DNA from: Circinella umbellata
Lineage: Eukaryota; Mucoromycota; Mucoromycetes; Mucorales; Lichtheimiaceae
DNA length: 64,000 bases
Direction of reading: 5' to 3'
Assembly: GCA_025093555.1 (NCBI GenBank)
Contig: JAIWNF010000019.1
Location: 310,001-374,000, forward strand
A model generated the notes under the pieces. That model was not told the origin of the DNA. It ran no database searches and saw only the letters and a list, made by a program, of their open reading frames with translations. Every line of letters begins with the position of its first letter. Within the stretch, counting starts at the first letter, position 1. The position numbers and the translations under genes were made by a program. This document shows positions 34,961 to 47,141 of the stretch, in pieces.

Positions 34961-36402
34961 ATGACAGTTCTTTCAAGTAAAATAAATTCTACTACTGCAC
35001 ATTATACGATTCGAATTCCAGGTACTGCACCCGTTGATCTCTCAAAACATGTTTTAATTGACAAGAATCATCAAGAATTTGATATTTTCTTTAATTCTTC
35101 TGGTTTTCACAAGTAAGTCAATTATGCATTTGAACAGACAGAAAATATATTAAATATCTGTGATAAATAGTCATTTTGTTCATCATTATATGTCGGCATT
35201 TGCTTTTGGTGCTGATATGAGACTATTACAAGAAATATTTGATGCTTATTCATCTTATCAACGTCCCATTCCTTCACCTATCACAACATTGACAAGAGAC
35301 ACTTATGGAAAAGAAATCTGTAATCGAGACGCGTATACAAGCTATCTCAATTTTTTTAAGGATGAAATCGAAAAATATGGTATGATAGAAACCGTGCGTT
35401 ATTGGATTTTCAAGGATGAAATGTTAGCTCAACTACTGGGTGGCGCATACCATCCATTACTTCATTTGGGTTATTCCATCGAATTTAATTTACCCAAGGT
35501 GGCTGCGGAAGCATTGGCCATGATGGCGTGTACCAAAGGTTATGTTCAACCTGTTTTGAAACATGTGACGGATAAAAATGGCGATGGACAAAAATTAAAA
35601 GAAATTTTAAATGGAAATAAAACGACCATGGATATTATTCAAGCAATTTATTCAGATGCAGATTTTGATGATGTTGTCAAGTATACGGATGAATTAAAAT
35701 CAATTAGTGTAACGAATAGTCCAAAAGCTATTGAAAAATTAGGTGACTATGCTAGTCAATGGCATTACAAAGGTAAAAAATAAACATGGATTTTTTTTTT
35801 GAAGCGTGGAAAAAAAAAGAAATGACTAATTATTTTTTAAAAATCTAATTCTAAATATATATAATATAATATAATATAATATAGATGCTGAATCCAGTTT
35901 GGAAGAGCTTTTTATCTCTTTTATCTTGGTCTTCGCTACCTCTGGTATTCGTAAAGAAGGAATTAAACTGGACTTTTTTTTAGCTCATGCTGTTACCTCT
36001 ATCTATTCAATCTATATTATTTTACCTTACTTGACACCTATTCGAGCTGAATTATTGCTTCGTGCTCACTTCGCACAAACTTTAATGTTTTATGTTGCTC
36101 GAGGTCGTCCAAGTCTTCAATCGGATTTACTTGAAAATTATCAATCACCTCAAGTTGTTGATAATAGTAAAAATCCATGGTTGGATGTGATTCAACTTGC
36201 ACTGAATGCTCAAGAAGCTCATTGTATTAAAGTGATCCGTGCCATTGCTACAGCTCAAACAGTTTATGGTAATCCGTCCTCTTTTGGTAATAACATTTTA
36301 CTCAAGGCAGCTCAATTGACTGTAGACATTGCTGGTAAATCAACAATGGCATCCATTGCTTGGAATTTTGAGGGTATCGGATTTAAAGAGGCCTGGGAAT
36401 AA
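34961..36402 (+). CDS. questin-oxidase-like protein, copy 2, intact
   Basis: Three exons, 34961-35112, 35171-35772 and 35885-36402 (introns 58 and 112 bp, GTAAGT...TAG and GTAAAA...TAG), encode 423 residues. The start ATG follows an A-rich leader and matches the start of copy 1. Early NHFVHH and the core LAQLLGGAYHPLLHLGYSIE followed by AEALAMMA are the features I associate with the questin oxidase family (DUF4243). Its studied members are cofactor-poor oxygenases that cleave an anthraquinone ring in Aspergillus; the Mucoromycota substrate is unknown. The C-terminal exon has RAELLLRAHFAQTLMFYVAR and ends FKEAWE. There is no signal peptide. No clustered polyketide genes are visible nearby, so a secondary-metabolite role is not supported here. 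Confidence 0.88.
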
Positions 36403-39400
36403 TTTTACAAGAAATATAGCTTAGTTTTTTTTAAACAATTTTATTTTTTTTATGACACACTATGTATAATTGAATTCTATTAGTGATATAGTAATATAAT
36501 AGTCGTTTATGTGATGAACACTTTGAAATAAAAAATATTATTACGTATTATTATATTTAGATCAATAATTACCAAAAAAAAAGTTGCTTAGATCTTGGTT
36601 TACGATTTTAATGATCTACGTTACGCACTTTTTCTAATTGTTCACTACATGATCTGCATGTGATAAAGTATAAATAATAACTGTCAATCAAACTGGTTAT
36701 TATTCGTACAAGTTGTATAAAAGAATATCTCAATGGTTATTAGATACATGCAAAAATAATAATCAACATTTCTTTATATCTCCTACATTTTATCAATAGC
36801 ACTATCTACTAGATATAATAGTACGTACCAATAAAAAAATCAGCATATATAACATTTATACTATCTATATAGTTTATGTAGGAACTAGTCCATAATAAAA
36901 TAGTATAGTAGTAAGGAGATATTTAACTTATAAATCACTACACAATGTATATTAATATTATAAGAAAAGTGTTACCTTTATATTATGATTAGTGCAATAG
37001 ATAACATCTTTGACAGGAGTAGATACTTATCAACTGATTTCCTTTTTTTTGTTCCAAGTATAAGAGAAAGATATAACCATGGAGAAATGTATTTTATACT
37101 CTCTCTCTCTTCTATGTGTGTTATCTTCATTATAGTACGTATCTTTTACTTTAAATCTCTACTAAACTGTTTTATTATTTACACAATTAAAATAACCAAG
37201 TACGTAGATAATATAAAAATGATGATGATATAGATATAATATATAATAATTGAGAAAAATACACTCTATGAAGGAGAAGGAGTTGAAGAAGAATTAGATA
37301 CGTAAATGAGTCAGTTCAAAATAAAATAAAAAAAAGGATTTCCCATAACTTAAAATTCTTCCTGTCAAAGATAAAGTTTAAAAAGATATTACTTTTACAT
37401 AGTCTTTTTCAACAAACAAATCTCCCTCGTTCTTGTTCTCTTTTTTTTTTTGGGGGGGGGGTTGTAACTCTTTACTTCTTTTTATTTTCTATAACTTTCC
37501 ATTTAACCCTCTCCTCCCCTTTCTTTCTCCCACACAAGTAAAGATAACATCAGTAGAGTGATAAGTATTACTGAACAAGGAGAGAAGAACCGCATTATGG
37601 GTCATTATCCTTGAATCCCTGGGTGATTTTTTTTTAAAAAAAAAACGTTTTAATGATAGAAATATATTATATATGAACATGGTATAAGGAGTAAAAAAAA
37701 TAAAGCGACTCTATCATTTTTGGATTGTATATTCACATTATGAATAAGTTTGAAAACATTTTTATTCTAATAGATTTATTGAAAAATACTTTTTTTTTTT
37801 ATCTCTTTTGAAAAGAATTTTTTTTATGTATAATATAGAGTTAATAAAATGATATTGAGAGAATAAAGATAAGAGAAAACATCTCTTAATAGTATATGTT
37901 TTTTAATGAGTAAGTAGAAAAAAAAAGCGTATGTGCAGCAGTTCATATATATTTATAGCAACAATTATATTTAATTTGTTAATAATTCATACATATACAT
38001 TATATGTGTACAATTGTAATTATTCTTGGCAATGTTATAATATTTATTCTAGACATGTCTTTAAAAAAGAATTAAAAACCCTTCGGCATTAATAACACAT
38101 GGATTTGAAAAGAAGAAATAGAGCGAGATGATTTATAAATAACCCCTCCTCCCCGCTCCAACCCCATCCTCTTCTTTTTCCTCTTCTGTACAATAGAGAG
38201 TCAACAAAAGGCATATAGAGTATATATATCTTTTAAAAATCCGATCAAGTATGAAAAGAAAAATATCTGTCCTCTCAAACCTTCCACAGATACTACTATT
38301 GTCTGTATTAGGGTTAAACTTATTATACGTCTGATATCACTTAATAAAGTTTATTGTTATTATTATAAGAAGGTTTTCGTTTTTAGGGAGTTTTTTTTTT
38401 CTTTTTCTTTTTTTTTTTTTTTTACCAGATGTTGATCGATATTTACTTTTTAGGTAATTACTATCGAAGGTATAAAAAGTAGGGGATAAAGATGGGAAGG
38501 GGGTTGATTACTTACTACCAATGGTTTCCCTCTATAACTCCCTTTCATCTTTTTAACTTACTTTATTCATTCTCCTTTCATTCTAATTATAATGATAGAA
38601 AGGGTTTGTTTTTATCAAGTATATAGCTTATCCTTTATTTATTTTCTTTCTATACTCCTCTCCTTTTTTAGACACCAGAAACCGGGATTATCTTGATAAT
38701 AATGAACAGTCCTTTTTTTAGTTTTCTATTATATTTCCTATATAGAAGGGGAGGGGGATATGAATTATTCTGATGAAATTTAACAAGTCATTTTAACAAT
38801 ACTTTTTTTTTTCATCATGTGAGTAGAATATATTTTAATTGAGAAAAGTAAAAAGGGAAGGGAGAAGAAGAAGAGAAAAAACGCAGTTTATACAAGTTAG
38901 TAGCAACACAGACACTATTCTTCTCGCTAGTATTATATTTCTCCTCAAAAAAAAAAACATTGTTAAATTATTATTAAAAGGAAAAATAAACCGGTTTTTA
39001 AGATTATACTTCATTCCGAAAAAAAAAAAGTATGCTTTTTTTGTTGATCGTTGCCTTTTATACATAACAGCCACCATTAAATAATAATAAAAAAGTGTCA
39101 AAAACAAAAAAGAGTGATGTTAATATAAACGTTAATAATTTATTATTTACAACAATATTAAAAAAAATATAATGTTTGTAGTAATATAAAACTTTACATT
39201 GTACGTATACGTATATACCAAAATATATATAATTCATGATCTATTGAATATAGTTATTATTGTATTCAATTTTGTAATATGCATAATATATATACCTCCT
39301 TGCTTACACCGTAAAATAAATTGAACAAGTATTTTTACATTCAGTACAACTATTTCTCATATATTACATACGTATATTAAATATATGTATTATGTACCTA

Positions 39401-40902
39401 AAAAAAACTTGATTCAAATAAAAAACAATAATTTTGACAGGTTTTCTATGTCTCCTAAAGAGTATCATTAAATGTTTAAGTAACGTATAGTAGAGAACAA
39501 TTAGTATTCTCTTTCATTTCAATGGGGAAAAAAACAAAGGAGAATACAATTATATCTAAATAATATTATTTTTTATTGACTTAGTCTACATATTCAAATC
39601 ATTACGTATATTCTATTCTCTTAGGAGAATATAAACAAGTACGTAGACATAGTAACAAAACTTCCTCCCTAATCTATCACCGAGTCTCTCTTTATAGTGT
39701 ATTATTCGTTACTATGGTTACCACATAGTAGGTTTATCAAATGATAATAAAGTTGCATAAGAATAAAAAAAAATTTCTTTACTTTTGTATAAGATTACTA
39801 TACATAATAAGATCATGTGAATAACAAGTTCTACATTATTAAAATACTTATTAATTAGCGTACGTGACTAGATAAGTTGTTTTTTCCGGAGGGGGGGAGA
39901 GAGAGAGAGGAAAGGGAGATCGACAATAAAAAAAAAAGTCATGGGGTCAAAATTATTTATTGATTTATTTATATACGTAATATGTGAATCCCAAAAAAAA
40001 AAACTCTGGGAACAAATGACTAGAATGGAAATTGACAAATGTTTATTAGCCACTTTAGTAAACTATTTACATATACACACTATTATTTTTGAATTGGATT
40101 AAATAATATTTTATTATATTTATATATCTTTTTGCTCAGAACAAAAATAAAATAAAATAAAATCAATATAAACAAAAGATTTTACAGTAGTAAAAAAAGA
40201 AAAAGACTACTATAAATAATAAACTGCAATAATTAATAATAATACCCAAATAATAATAATAGTAAATAGTAATGCTGTGCAAGAGTGTGTGTGTGTGTGC
40301 TAATGTATGAAATATGTGTGTGCGTGTGTTAAACTATATATGGATAATGTGATTTTATGTTTATGTTTTTGTTTTTTTTTTTTTGTTTTTTGTTTTTTTT
40401 TTACTTGTGTGCGTGCGTGTGTATAAAATATATAAAAAGAAAATTGTGATTTTTGACTTAAAATGATTAGGGTTGTAATGCGTGGAAAAAAGATTATTGA
40501 ATGAAAAAAAAAAAAAAGAGAAAAAAAAAGCATATACAAAAAGATTGTTTGATTGACAGACAGAACAAAAAAAAATTAAAGAACGTGAGCATAAAGTATA
40601 TTTTTTTTTGGGGGGGAGGGGTGATGATGATTATTGGAAAAAAAAAAGAGAAGAACAAAAGGAGGAAAAACTGAAATCAAGAAGGAGTTAAAAGCAAAAA
40701 AAAGAAAAAAGGGGAGTAAAAGAAAATATTTTACCTTTTTTTCACAGCCGAAAAAAAAAAGGGGAGGAATATATAGGGTTTTTTTTTTTTGGGTTGGAAA
40801 AGAAGGACATAAAAAAAAATATACACAAAGAAAAAAAAAATGCTACTCAAATTAATATTAGAAGCAGATCAAACAATCAAAACGAAAACTTGAATTTTTT
40901 TT
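36403..40902. other. 4.5-kb gene-free AT-rich gap between convergent genes
   Basis: No frame here is convincing. There are many homopolymer runs, a G9 near 37454-37462, GT microsatellites (40284-40298, 40316-40330 and near 40408-40422) and purine-rich blocks (39890-39920, 40630-40840). Because both neighbouring genes end here, part of 40000-40900 may be 3' UTR of the homeodomain gene. Non-coding RNA genes cannot be excluded. Confidence 0.45.
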
Positions 40903-40953
40903 TTAGTGAAGAATAATTGAATCAATGGATGTTGGACTAGGATAAGATGATTG

Positions 40954-40987
<34 letters not shown>

Positions 40988-41643
40988 GAAGAAGAATAAG
41001 AAGTTGAAGAAAGTTGAAGAGGAGGTAAAGAAATATGTAAAGGCCGAGAACAAGATGTGTTATTCTCTTTATAATGTTGATAATGGTGTTGTTGTTGTTG
41101 CCAAGAAGGAGGAGATAAAGGTGGAGAAATAGGTGGAAGTGCTTTATTTATTGGTGGAGAATCATAATAAAGATGAGGTGGATGAGATTTTTTATCTTGT
41201 TGTTGATGATGATGATGATGTTGACGTTCACGTGTTCTTAAAGATTGACGTTTATTTTGAAACCAGATTTGAACTGCTCTTGGACTCATACCAAGTTGTT
41301 TTCCCAATTCAATACGAAGTTCTGTGGATGGGAAATAAGTTTGATTAAATATATGATTCAATATAGAAAGTTGAGCTGGTGAAGCACGTTTACGTTTAGC
41401 TTTTAATGGTGCTTGAGTATAAGGTGAACGATAACCATTATTATGTGTATGAGAATGATGATGATGATAGGGTTGATGATGATGATGAGGATAATGATAG
41501 GATGAATGGTTATTCACAGAAGAGTTACTAGGTGATGATGAGGGTGATGGCATGTCATAAACATCAAGAGATATAGAGGATCTATGCGGAGGATTAAGCA
41601 AATGAGCTAATGGAGGTAAAGTGCAAGTTGTAGATACTTTCAT
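40903..41643 (-). CDS. homeodomain transcription factor
   Basis: This is a single-exon 246-residue protein. The homeodomain is at about residues 80-139: basic arm KAKRKRASPAQ, helix 2 region PSTELRIELGKQLGM, and recognition helix SPRAVQIWFQNKRQSLR with the invariant W127, F128, N130 and R132. Position 50 of the domain is Gln. The flanks are low-complexity: His-rich before and after, and a run of about 16 Ser near the C terminus coded by a (GAT)n/(ATC)n microsatellite at 40957-40990, which is prone to length change. The domain is of the typical 60-residue class, so the protein should bind TAAT-type sites in the nucleus. Fungal relatives such as Yox1 or Pho2 share only the domain, so no symbol is given. 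The upstream region 41644-42422 is pyrimidine- and A-rich and presumably holds the promoter. Confidence 0.9.
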
Positions 41644-42422
41644 TGTTTAAAAAAATATTTTTGTAAATTGATTTAATATCAAGTTGAATAAAATTAAAAG
41701 CTTTTTTTTTTCTTTTTCTCCCATCAAAAATGGAAGCCTTTATATATCTTGTCAAAAGTTTTTTTTTTTCTTTTAAAAAAAAGAAAGTTATCCCTCATTC
41801 TTCTTTCCTTGTTCTTTATTAACTCCAGATTACTGCTTTTGTGTGTATAATAATAACTCCCCCTCCCCCAAAGAAAAGATAAAATATATATTATATAACC
41901 TCCTCTCAAAATGTAATCTGTTGTCTGGAAATAATTATACACGTCTTGCAGATCTTTATGAAGAAAAAAAAAAGACAGTTTTTTTTTACAACCTCTTGAC
42001 AGCCTTCCACTTACTCACATACACTCACTCACTCACTACATATACAAAAAGAGAACTCCTAAAGCTTCATATAAACAATTAGGAGATATGAAAAAAAAAT
42101 TATTCAAAAATAAAAAAGTACATAGGAAAAAAAAATACGTTTTGTAGATCAGAAAGGAGTCAATTATAGGTAGTAGTAGTATTATATGGTAATAATAGTG
42201 ATCGTAGTAGTGGTAATAGTAATAATAATAATAATAATAATTTAAGAAGTTAATATGGAGTAAGGTTGTTTTTTTTTGGGGGGGGGAACCAAGATAATAA
42301 AAAAGGAAAGTAAAGTATAATTATTATTATTATCGAATGAGGGAAAGCTCCCCCCTCCTTTTTCACCACACACAGACTTCTTTTTATTTTGTTAATTTAC
42401 AGTTTTTTATTTTTGCTTTTAT

Positions 42423-43931
42423 TTACATGTCTTCAGTTGACCATTGATGAGCTTCTATTGCTCGTGCTTTCTTTTGATTTTCCCTTAATAAGAATTTATC
42501 TTCAAATCCATTCGATCTATCCACACCATCCCAACGATAACCAGGTTGAATCATGTATCGATTAGGTTTCCAAGCACCCTTGTATCTTGGTCTAACAAAA
42601 GACCCTTTCGATTGATTTTGATTCTATATATATATAAGGAGAAGGAATAAAAAAAACCATTCGTATATTATGTCAATAAATCTATTCATGTATAATTAAT
42701 TTTTTTTTTGCCTTACGGTTAAGAATTCCGCAGCAGGATCATTCCATCTTTGTTTTTCTCGAAGTCCCTGATTATAATCTTGGTCATCTATGTATCTGTT
42801 GAAGATAATGGAAAGCAAGTTAATAATTTTATAATCCCCTACTTATTTACTTGTTCCCATGATAAAATTATAAAAATATAACTTATTATTCCACATATAC
42901 ATAACCTTGCATATTGCATGAATAAAAAAAAAAAAAGACTAAAAAACCTAACCGTCTCCGAGTTCTTTCTAGATACGATTCCCTATCATCCTTTCTCTCC
43001 CCAAATTTCTTATCCCACTCCTTTTCACAAAATCCCACCTATTTTTCTTATAACTTTAATAATTGTAAAATTACCTTGCTAATGGTTTATGTTTCTCCTC
43101 TTCTAATTGTTTTTGTTGTGCTTCTATTTCACTTCGTTGGACTAACCCCTTTCCCCATTCCATTCGTCTTTCTTCTTTTTCAATCGCTTCTTTTTTTATC
43201 CTTGCCTCCTCTGCTCGTTTAATCTTCGGGTCAATTTTACGTCCTGTCTCATCTCGATAAATTGTCTCCGCATCCCGTCCCGACCGATCTCCTTGGAGTT
43301 GTTCAATCATCTGTCTCTCCGCTTCTCGTGCCCGAGCTGCCTCTTGTTTAAGTTCATAACTTGTCAATAATCCTGCTCTTTGTCCACTCGACATTCTCTC
43401 TTCTTCTTTTTTATTTTCTCCTTGTTTTCGTCCTAACAAGTTCTTTTTTCTTTCAATCTCTTGTTCTTGTTCTTGTTGTTGTTGTAGCTCCATAATCTTT
43501 TTTATATTCTCCTCTTTTTCTTCTACTCCCATATCATTGACAAATAAAGGTCGTTCATCGTCTGCTTCTTTATCTTCATTTACTTCATGACCTTGTTGAA
43601 TCGTTTGCCAACCATCAGTTTTACCACGAAATAGACCACTTTGCATTAGGGGTTCTATTTCTTCTTGTTCTTGTAATAATTTTTTACGTTTTTTTTGTTG
43701 TTCATCCTCTTGAATAGGTTTCCAGCCCATATATTCGTCATCCACAATACCCAGATTGCCCTTTTTAATTATCTTTTTCTTTTTTTTCTTTTTGTTTTTT
43801 TTGTCAGCGTCATCGTTGGGATTCGTTGAACTTAAATATTTATTAGCAATATACGCTTTTGTTGCTGCATCCCCAGGTCCACGTGCAAGATATTTAAGTC
43901 GTACATTTTCTTCTCGTTCTTCAGCATTCAT
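42423..43931 (-). CDS. BUD13: BUD13/CWC26, pre-mRNA splicing factor (RES complex)
   Basis: Three exons on the minus strand, 43931-43075, 42795-42717 and 42623-42423 (introns 279 and 93 bp), encode 378 residues. The C-terminal half has the family block: [20 protein letters not shown], then [41 protein letters not shown] (across the first intron) and a last exon with [15 protein letters not shown] and a terminal STEDM. This is the signature of Bud13, which with Pml1 and Snu17/Ist3 forms the RES retention-and-splicing complex on the activated spliceosome. The N-terminal half is charged and low-complexity (Lys run, Gln runs), as usual for the family. The ATG at 43931 is preceded by an A-rich leader, 236 bp from the divergent UTP3 start. 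Confidence 0.93.
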
Positions 43932-44167
43932 TTTGTTTATTTTTTTTTTTTTTTTGGTATAGAGAGATATATTATTTTATATTAAAAAAAAAGTTGGGAA
44001 AAAGGCATAAATTCAGAGGCGCTTCAAAAAAGACACAAAAGGGACGTAGTCACAAAAAAAAAAGTGTTGGACAACTCAAAAAAACGCATGAAAAAAAAAA
44101 TTGTATTTCCATTTTTTTGAGGTCCCGGATTTATATTTTTTTTTTCTTTTGTTATTTTAAAAAAAAT
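43932..44167. promoter_or_regulatory. shared divergent promoter region of BUD13 and UTP3
   Basis: There are 236 bp between the two start codons, with long A and T runs on both sides of a short mixed core (about 44010-44060). Such A-tracts are typical nucleosome-depleted promoters. Nothing else identifiable lies here. An in-frame open extension upstream of the UTP3 ATG is low-complexity and was not accepted as coding. Confidence 0.5.
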
Positions 44168-46599
44168 ATGGGTAGAAGAAAAACACCTGTTTTCCGGGAT
44201 GGATCAAAAAAACAATCTAATGACGATGGAAAAATAAAAGCAATTCGAACATGGGACGATATTGATCACGATTCAGAAGACGAATGTAACTATTATTATT
44301 TATTATCTTTGGGTTGGGATATATCCCCCACCCAAAAAAAAAAATTGATCTAGATCGTTGACCATTGAGATCTTTAACTTTTTATTTTTATTTTTATTTT
44401 TAGTTCATGACGAACGTGAAAAAATTTTATTAGGTGAAAATAATGGCGATGAATACCAAGGTAATATTAGAAAAAAAACATTCATAAATAAATAGAGAGA
44501 GTGTGGTTGTCATGGAAACTAAATAATTTTCTTTAAAAAACTCGGTAGATGAAGAAGGAAGTGAAGCTGAAGTATATGGTTTGGGCTCTGATGAATCTGA
44601 AGAAGAAGTATCCGAGGATGATGATCAAGTATCAGGAAAAAAAGCTTCTAAACAAGAAGAGGAGGATGAAGATGAAGGTATGAATTATTCTTAATTTGAG
44701 AATTGCAATACTCTATATATATAAACACTAAAGTGGTATGATATGTTTTATAGATCTTACTTGGGGTCGATCAAAGAAAATGTATTATGATGCGGATGAA
44801 GGTGAAGATTTGGATGAAATGAGAGAAGAAGAAGAAGAAGCTTTGAAGATTCAAAAGCAACGTCTTGCTACTATGGATGAAGCAGATTTTATGGATGACA
44901 CTTGGGCTACAGGAGCGGGTCAATCCACAGATGTTGATAAACAACTTGTAGATGATGTTAATAAGGAATTAAATGACATTACATTCGAGTAAGTTGGAAT
45001 ACTTTATATCAAAGAATTGAACGGTGTGTTGATATTTAATATTAAATTATTATTATTACTTTAATAGTGTAAGCAAGACTGTTGCTAAGCGAAGGAAGAA
45101 TTTACCTACTGCTGAAAAATTAAAAATTCTACAAAACGAATCACCTGAACTTTTGGATTTATTAAATGAATTTAAAGAAAAGACAGAGAGTGTCAATGAT
45201 TTAGATAGTGTATTAGAAAGGTATGTATAAAACTTGAATGAAAAAGGAGGGGGGAGTGGATTCTTTACAAGTGACAATTTTTTTTTTAATATTTTATACT
45301 TTTTATTTTAGAATACAATCAAAGAATGCTACAGAAGAAAAACCAGCCAAATTTTTACGTTTTAAACATCAACTTTTATTAAATTATTTAACCAATGTTT
45401 CATTTTATCTTGTATTGAAAGCATCAGGTGTTCCCGATATTCAAAATCATCCTGTTATCCATGCTTTAGTCGAATTAAGATCTACTTTGGAAAAAACAGA
45501 ACAAGTAGAAATAAATTTACGACCTGAAATAAATGAATTTATGGATCAATTGGATCAATCATTGACAACTAAACCCGCTACCAACAACAAAGAAGAAGAG
45601 GAATTATTATTACTTTCAACAATGAATAAAAAGGAATCTAATAAAAAATCAGTATCATTCCAATCACAACTCGATCAACAAGAAGAAACAGAGCCTTCAT
45701 TTTCTGATGAAGAAGAGGAAGAAGAAGAAGAACCAACAGCATTTGATATTGAAGAAGAATTTAAAAGTCTTAAAAAGGCTAATAAAAAACGTAAACGAAC
45801 AGATAAAGTGGATGACTTTGGTGAATTGGAAGCATTGGATGAATTGGATATGCAAGATAAATTAGCCAGAAAACGGTCAATAAGAGATTATGTTACTAAA
45901 ATTGATGCAGTAAGTTTTAATTTTATAATTACGCTTCTTCTCTCTCTCTCTCTTTCTCCCCTCACTATATAACCAGCAAAAATAAAAAAGGGGAGGGAAG
46001 AAAGGGATTTGAATTATAGCTGTTATGTAATATCACACATTATATTAACCAATTGTCGGGAATTTATGGTACAACTTTCATAGAAACAAGCTAAATTACA
46101 AGCTAAATACCAAGGTGATTTCGACATACCTTATAAGGATAGACAAGCAAAAGCTGAAAAGAAAGGTGTACCACAACCTCAAGATACATCTGCCGATTTG
46201 GATGATGAAGATTATGATGATAGTGAATTGATAAATGAAATTAATAATGATACAAAGAAGAAGGATGATTATTATTCAGAAATTGTGGAATCAAAGAAAG
46301 CAACCAAAGAAGCTAAAAAAGCGGAAGCAGAAGCAAATCGGGCGCCGCTTGTAGAAGGACCTTGGCAAGTTGAAGAAGGAGAAAAACGATTGGCATCTTA
46401 TCGTATTCTCAAGAATAGAGGTCTTACTCCACGTCGTAAGAAAGAAAATCGTAATTCCCGTGTTAAACATAAAAACAAATATGCTGATAAACTTAAAAAG
46501 TTATCTTCAGTACGTGCCGTTGTCAAACCACTTCAAGGTACTTATGGTGGTGAAACAACAGGTATTAAAAGTAACGTGGTTAAATCTGTTCGTTTGTAA
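44168..46599 (+). CDS. UTP3: UTP3/SAS10, small-subunit processome protein
   Basis: Seven exons, 44168-44285, 44404-44460, 44549-44677, 44754-44988, 45068-45220, 45312-45909 and 46084-46599, all with GT-AG borders and consistent phases, give 601 residues. That is close to the yeast protein. The N-terminal third is acidic, as in Sas10. The Sas10/Utp3/C1D domain falls in exons 5-6 (PTAEKLKILQNESPELLDLL, LRFKHQLLLNYLTNVSFYLV, VPDIQNHPVIHALVELR). The C terminus carries the characteristic SYRILKNRGLTPRRKKENRN and a basic stretch ending VKSVRL. The protein is nucleolar and acts in U3-dependent 18S rRNA maturation. The ATG was chosen because MGRRK starts the conserved region and follows an A-rich leader. 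Confidence 0.95.
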
Positions 46600-47141
46600 A
46601 ATAAAAAAATCATCATGCATACAATGTTACACTACTTTTATTATTATTATTATTATTATTAGTATATTTCATATACAGAAAGCCCTTTTTGTAGATCAAA
46701 CTTTTAATGAAACCAAGTGAATACTAACTTATACTAATAATAATATTACTAATGTTTAATGTGAGTTCAACTTTATTCGAAAAAATTGACCATCGTTATT
46801 ATATTTTCGTTATTGACGACGATAAAAAAAAGTAGAGTCATTCATTATAATGCAAACGATGGCTCTCCGAGATGATCGACATATAATTTGGTGTTACAAT
46901 CTTTTTTTTGAACAACCTTTATGCCAGACTGAAAGTGCACGCCTTGTTTGCCTGCCAAAGAATTTTTGGGGCACGGCTAAAGTGAATGAGGCAGTGAAAA
47001 CCAATAAAAAGAGACTATGACGTTTGGATTTAGCCAATCAATTTTGACTATGACATGTTGCTGAGATTTAAACAGGTGGCATAAGAGAGAGAAGAGAGTT
47101 TATAAACTACTACTGTCAAAGACTGTATCAATAGTGACAAA
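46600..47141. other. intergenic between UTP3 and the transposase-like gene
   Basis: It contains a (TTA)n run at about 46637-46662 and otherwise mixed sequence. I searched by eye for an inverted partner of this region beyond 52076 and found none, so the borders of the transposase-like locus are not defined. Confidence 0.4.

Noticed and set aside
40264..40900. Small lysine-rich and phenylalanine-rich frames near the homeodomain gene
   Set aside because: They arise from homopolymer and GT microsatellite sequence in a probable 3' UTR.
43756..43962. Phe-rich plus-strand frame opposite BUD13
   Set aside because: It is the antisense of a lysine run in BUD13.
43994..44167. N-terminal extension of UTP3 (lysine-rich frame)
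   Set aside because: It has no ATG, is low-complexity, and the conserved protein starts at MGRRK (44168).
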